Shown here piece by piece: positions 15,012-15,323 of a stretch of DNA of 15,323 bases; position 1 is the first letter of the stretch, and each line of letters begins with the position of its first letter. Below the pieces are notes generated by a model that did no database searches, was not told the DNA's origin, and saw only the letters and a program-made list of their open reading frames with translations. The DNA comes from an uncultured Leucobacter sp. (GTDB taxonomy: Bacteria > Actinomycetota > Actinomycetes > Actinomycetales > Microbacteriaceae), in the NCBI GenBank assembly GCA_945952575.1, contig CAMFIY010000024.1:1-15323 (forward strand), written 5' to 3'. The position numbers and the translations under genes are program-made.

Positions 15012-15323
15012 TGGCCGCGGCCTTCATCTTGTTGTAGATGTCGACCACGCGCTCGGTCGCCTCGTTCACCTGGCCCTCGTGCATCGTGGCCAACTGCTCG
15101 GGCGTGAAGAACACGAGGTCGAGCATCGGGAGCTTCGCCTCCTTCGCCTTCGCCTCGATGTCCTTGGCGCCGGTGTGGTAGCCGATGTAGCTCACGTTCT
15201 TCAGCTGATTCTCGGGGGTCAGCACGAAGTTGATGAACGCGTGCGCCGCCTCGGCTCGCGGAGCGCTGGCCGACAATGCCCAGTCAGCCGCCCGCAGCTC
15301 GGTGTCCCGCCAGCCTCGCAAGC
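15004..15323 (-). CDS. potD: PotD-like polyamine ABC transporter substrate-binding protein, C-terminal part (partial)
   Basis: About 105 C-terminal codons are visible; the gene continues past the window edge and its start is not here. The recognisable block is A-E-A-A-H-A-F-I-N-F-V-L-T-P-E-N, followed by Y-I-G-Y-H-T-G, which matches the 'A-H-x-F-I-N-F-x-L-x-P-E ... x-x-G-Y-x-x-x' region of PotD proteins. In the family it captures polyamines outside the membrane and is usually a lipoprotein in Gram-positives; the N-terminus that would show this is outside the window. The tail is alanine-rich (N-K-M-K-A-A-A-S-A). Its stop overlaps the PotB-like start. The W-A-L-S-A-S-A-P-R-A segment replaces the more usual 'I-P-K-G-A' block, so the substrate may differ from spermidine. 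Confidence 0.8.
   Translation of the reverse strand, partial: LRGWRDTELRAADWALSASAPRAEAAHAFINFVLTPENQLKNVSYIGYHTGAKDIEAKAKEAKLPMLDLVFFTPEQLATMHEGQVNEATERVVDIYNKMKAAASA

Overview
The window is chromosomal DNA from a high-GC Gram-positive bacterium, most likely an actinobacterium of the Microbacteriaceae (Leucobacter-like). The evidence is the strongly G/C-biased third codon positions, frequent GTG starts, GTGA/ATGA/TGATG gene junctions, a tRNA-Arg next to argS, and an LmeA-like (DUF2993) protein. The genus is an inference. Coding density is very high and no stretch over 300 bases lacks a gene.

Region 1 (1-3936, + strand) is the distal part of a dipeptide/oligopeptide ABC importer operon. It holds the last codons of a DppB-type permease, a DppC-type permease, and one protein carrying both ATPase domains. 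A family S13 (PBP4/DacB-like) D-Ala-D-Ala peptidase is joined to it by a GTGA overlap and has no export signal. The substrate-binding protein must lie upstream of the window.

Region 2 (3960-10409) is a set of peptide and peptidoglycan-type hydrolases facing both ways. A family S66 LD-carboxypeptidase (-) diverges across an AT-rich 149-bp control region from an operon (+) of an M20 metallopeptidase and two paralogous penicillin-recognising serine hydrolases. That operon converges on a PepC/bleomycin-hydrolase aminopeptidase (-). PepC diverges across 142 bp from a third, class A beta-lactamase-fold serine hydrolase (+). None of these proteins has a visible signal peptide. With the importer next door, the simplest reading is uptake and cytoplasmic dismantling of peptides with D-amino acids or LD bonds, such as peptidoglycan stem peptides or possibly beta-lactam-like compounds. 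An identical 11-bp palindrome (TACGAATCGTA) lies at the S66 promoter and at the 5' end of pepC, suggesting a shared regulator encoded elsewhere.

Region 3 (10518-13130, - strand) is housekeeping: tRNA-Arg(CCG), a strong hairpin, argS, and an LmeA-like membrane-anchored protein overlapping argS by 4 nt.

Region 4 (13195-15323, - strand) is the end of a spermidine/putrescine-type ABC importer operon: the C-terminus of the PotD-like binding protein, then PotB-like and PotC-like permeases with overlapping stop/start codons. No PotA-type ATPase is present in the window.
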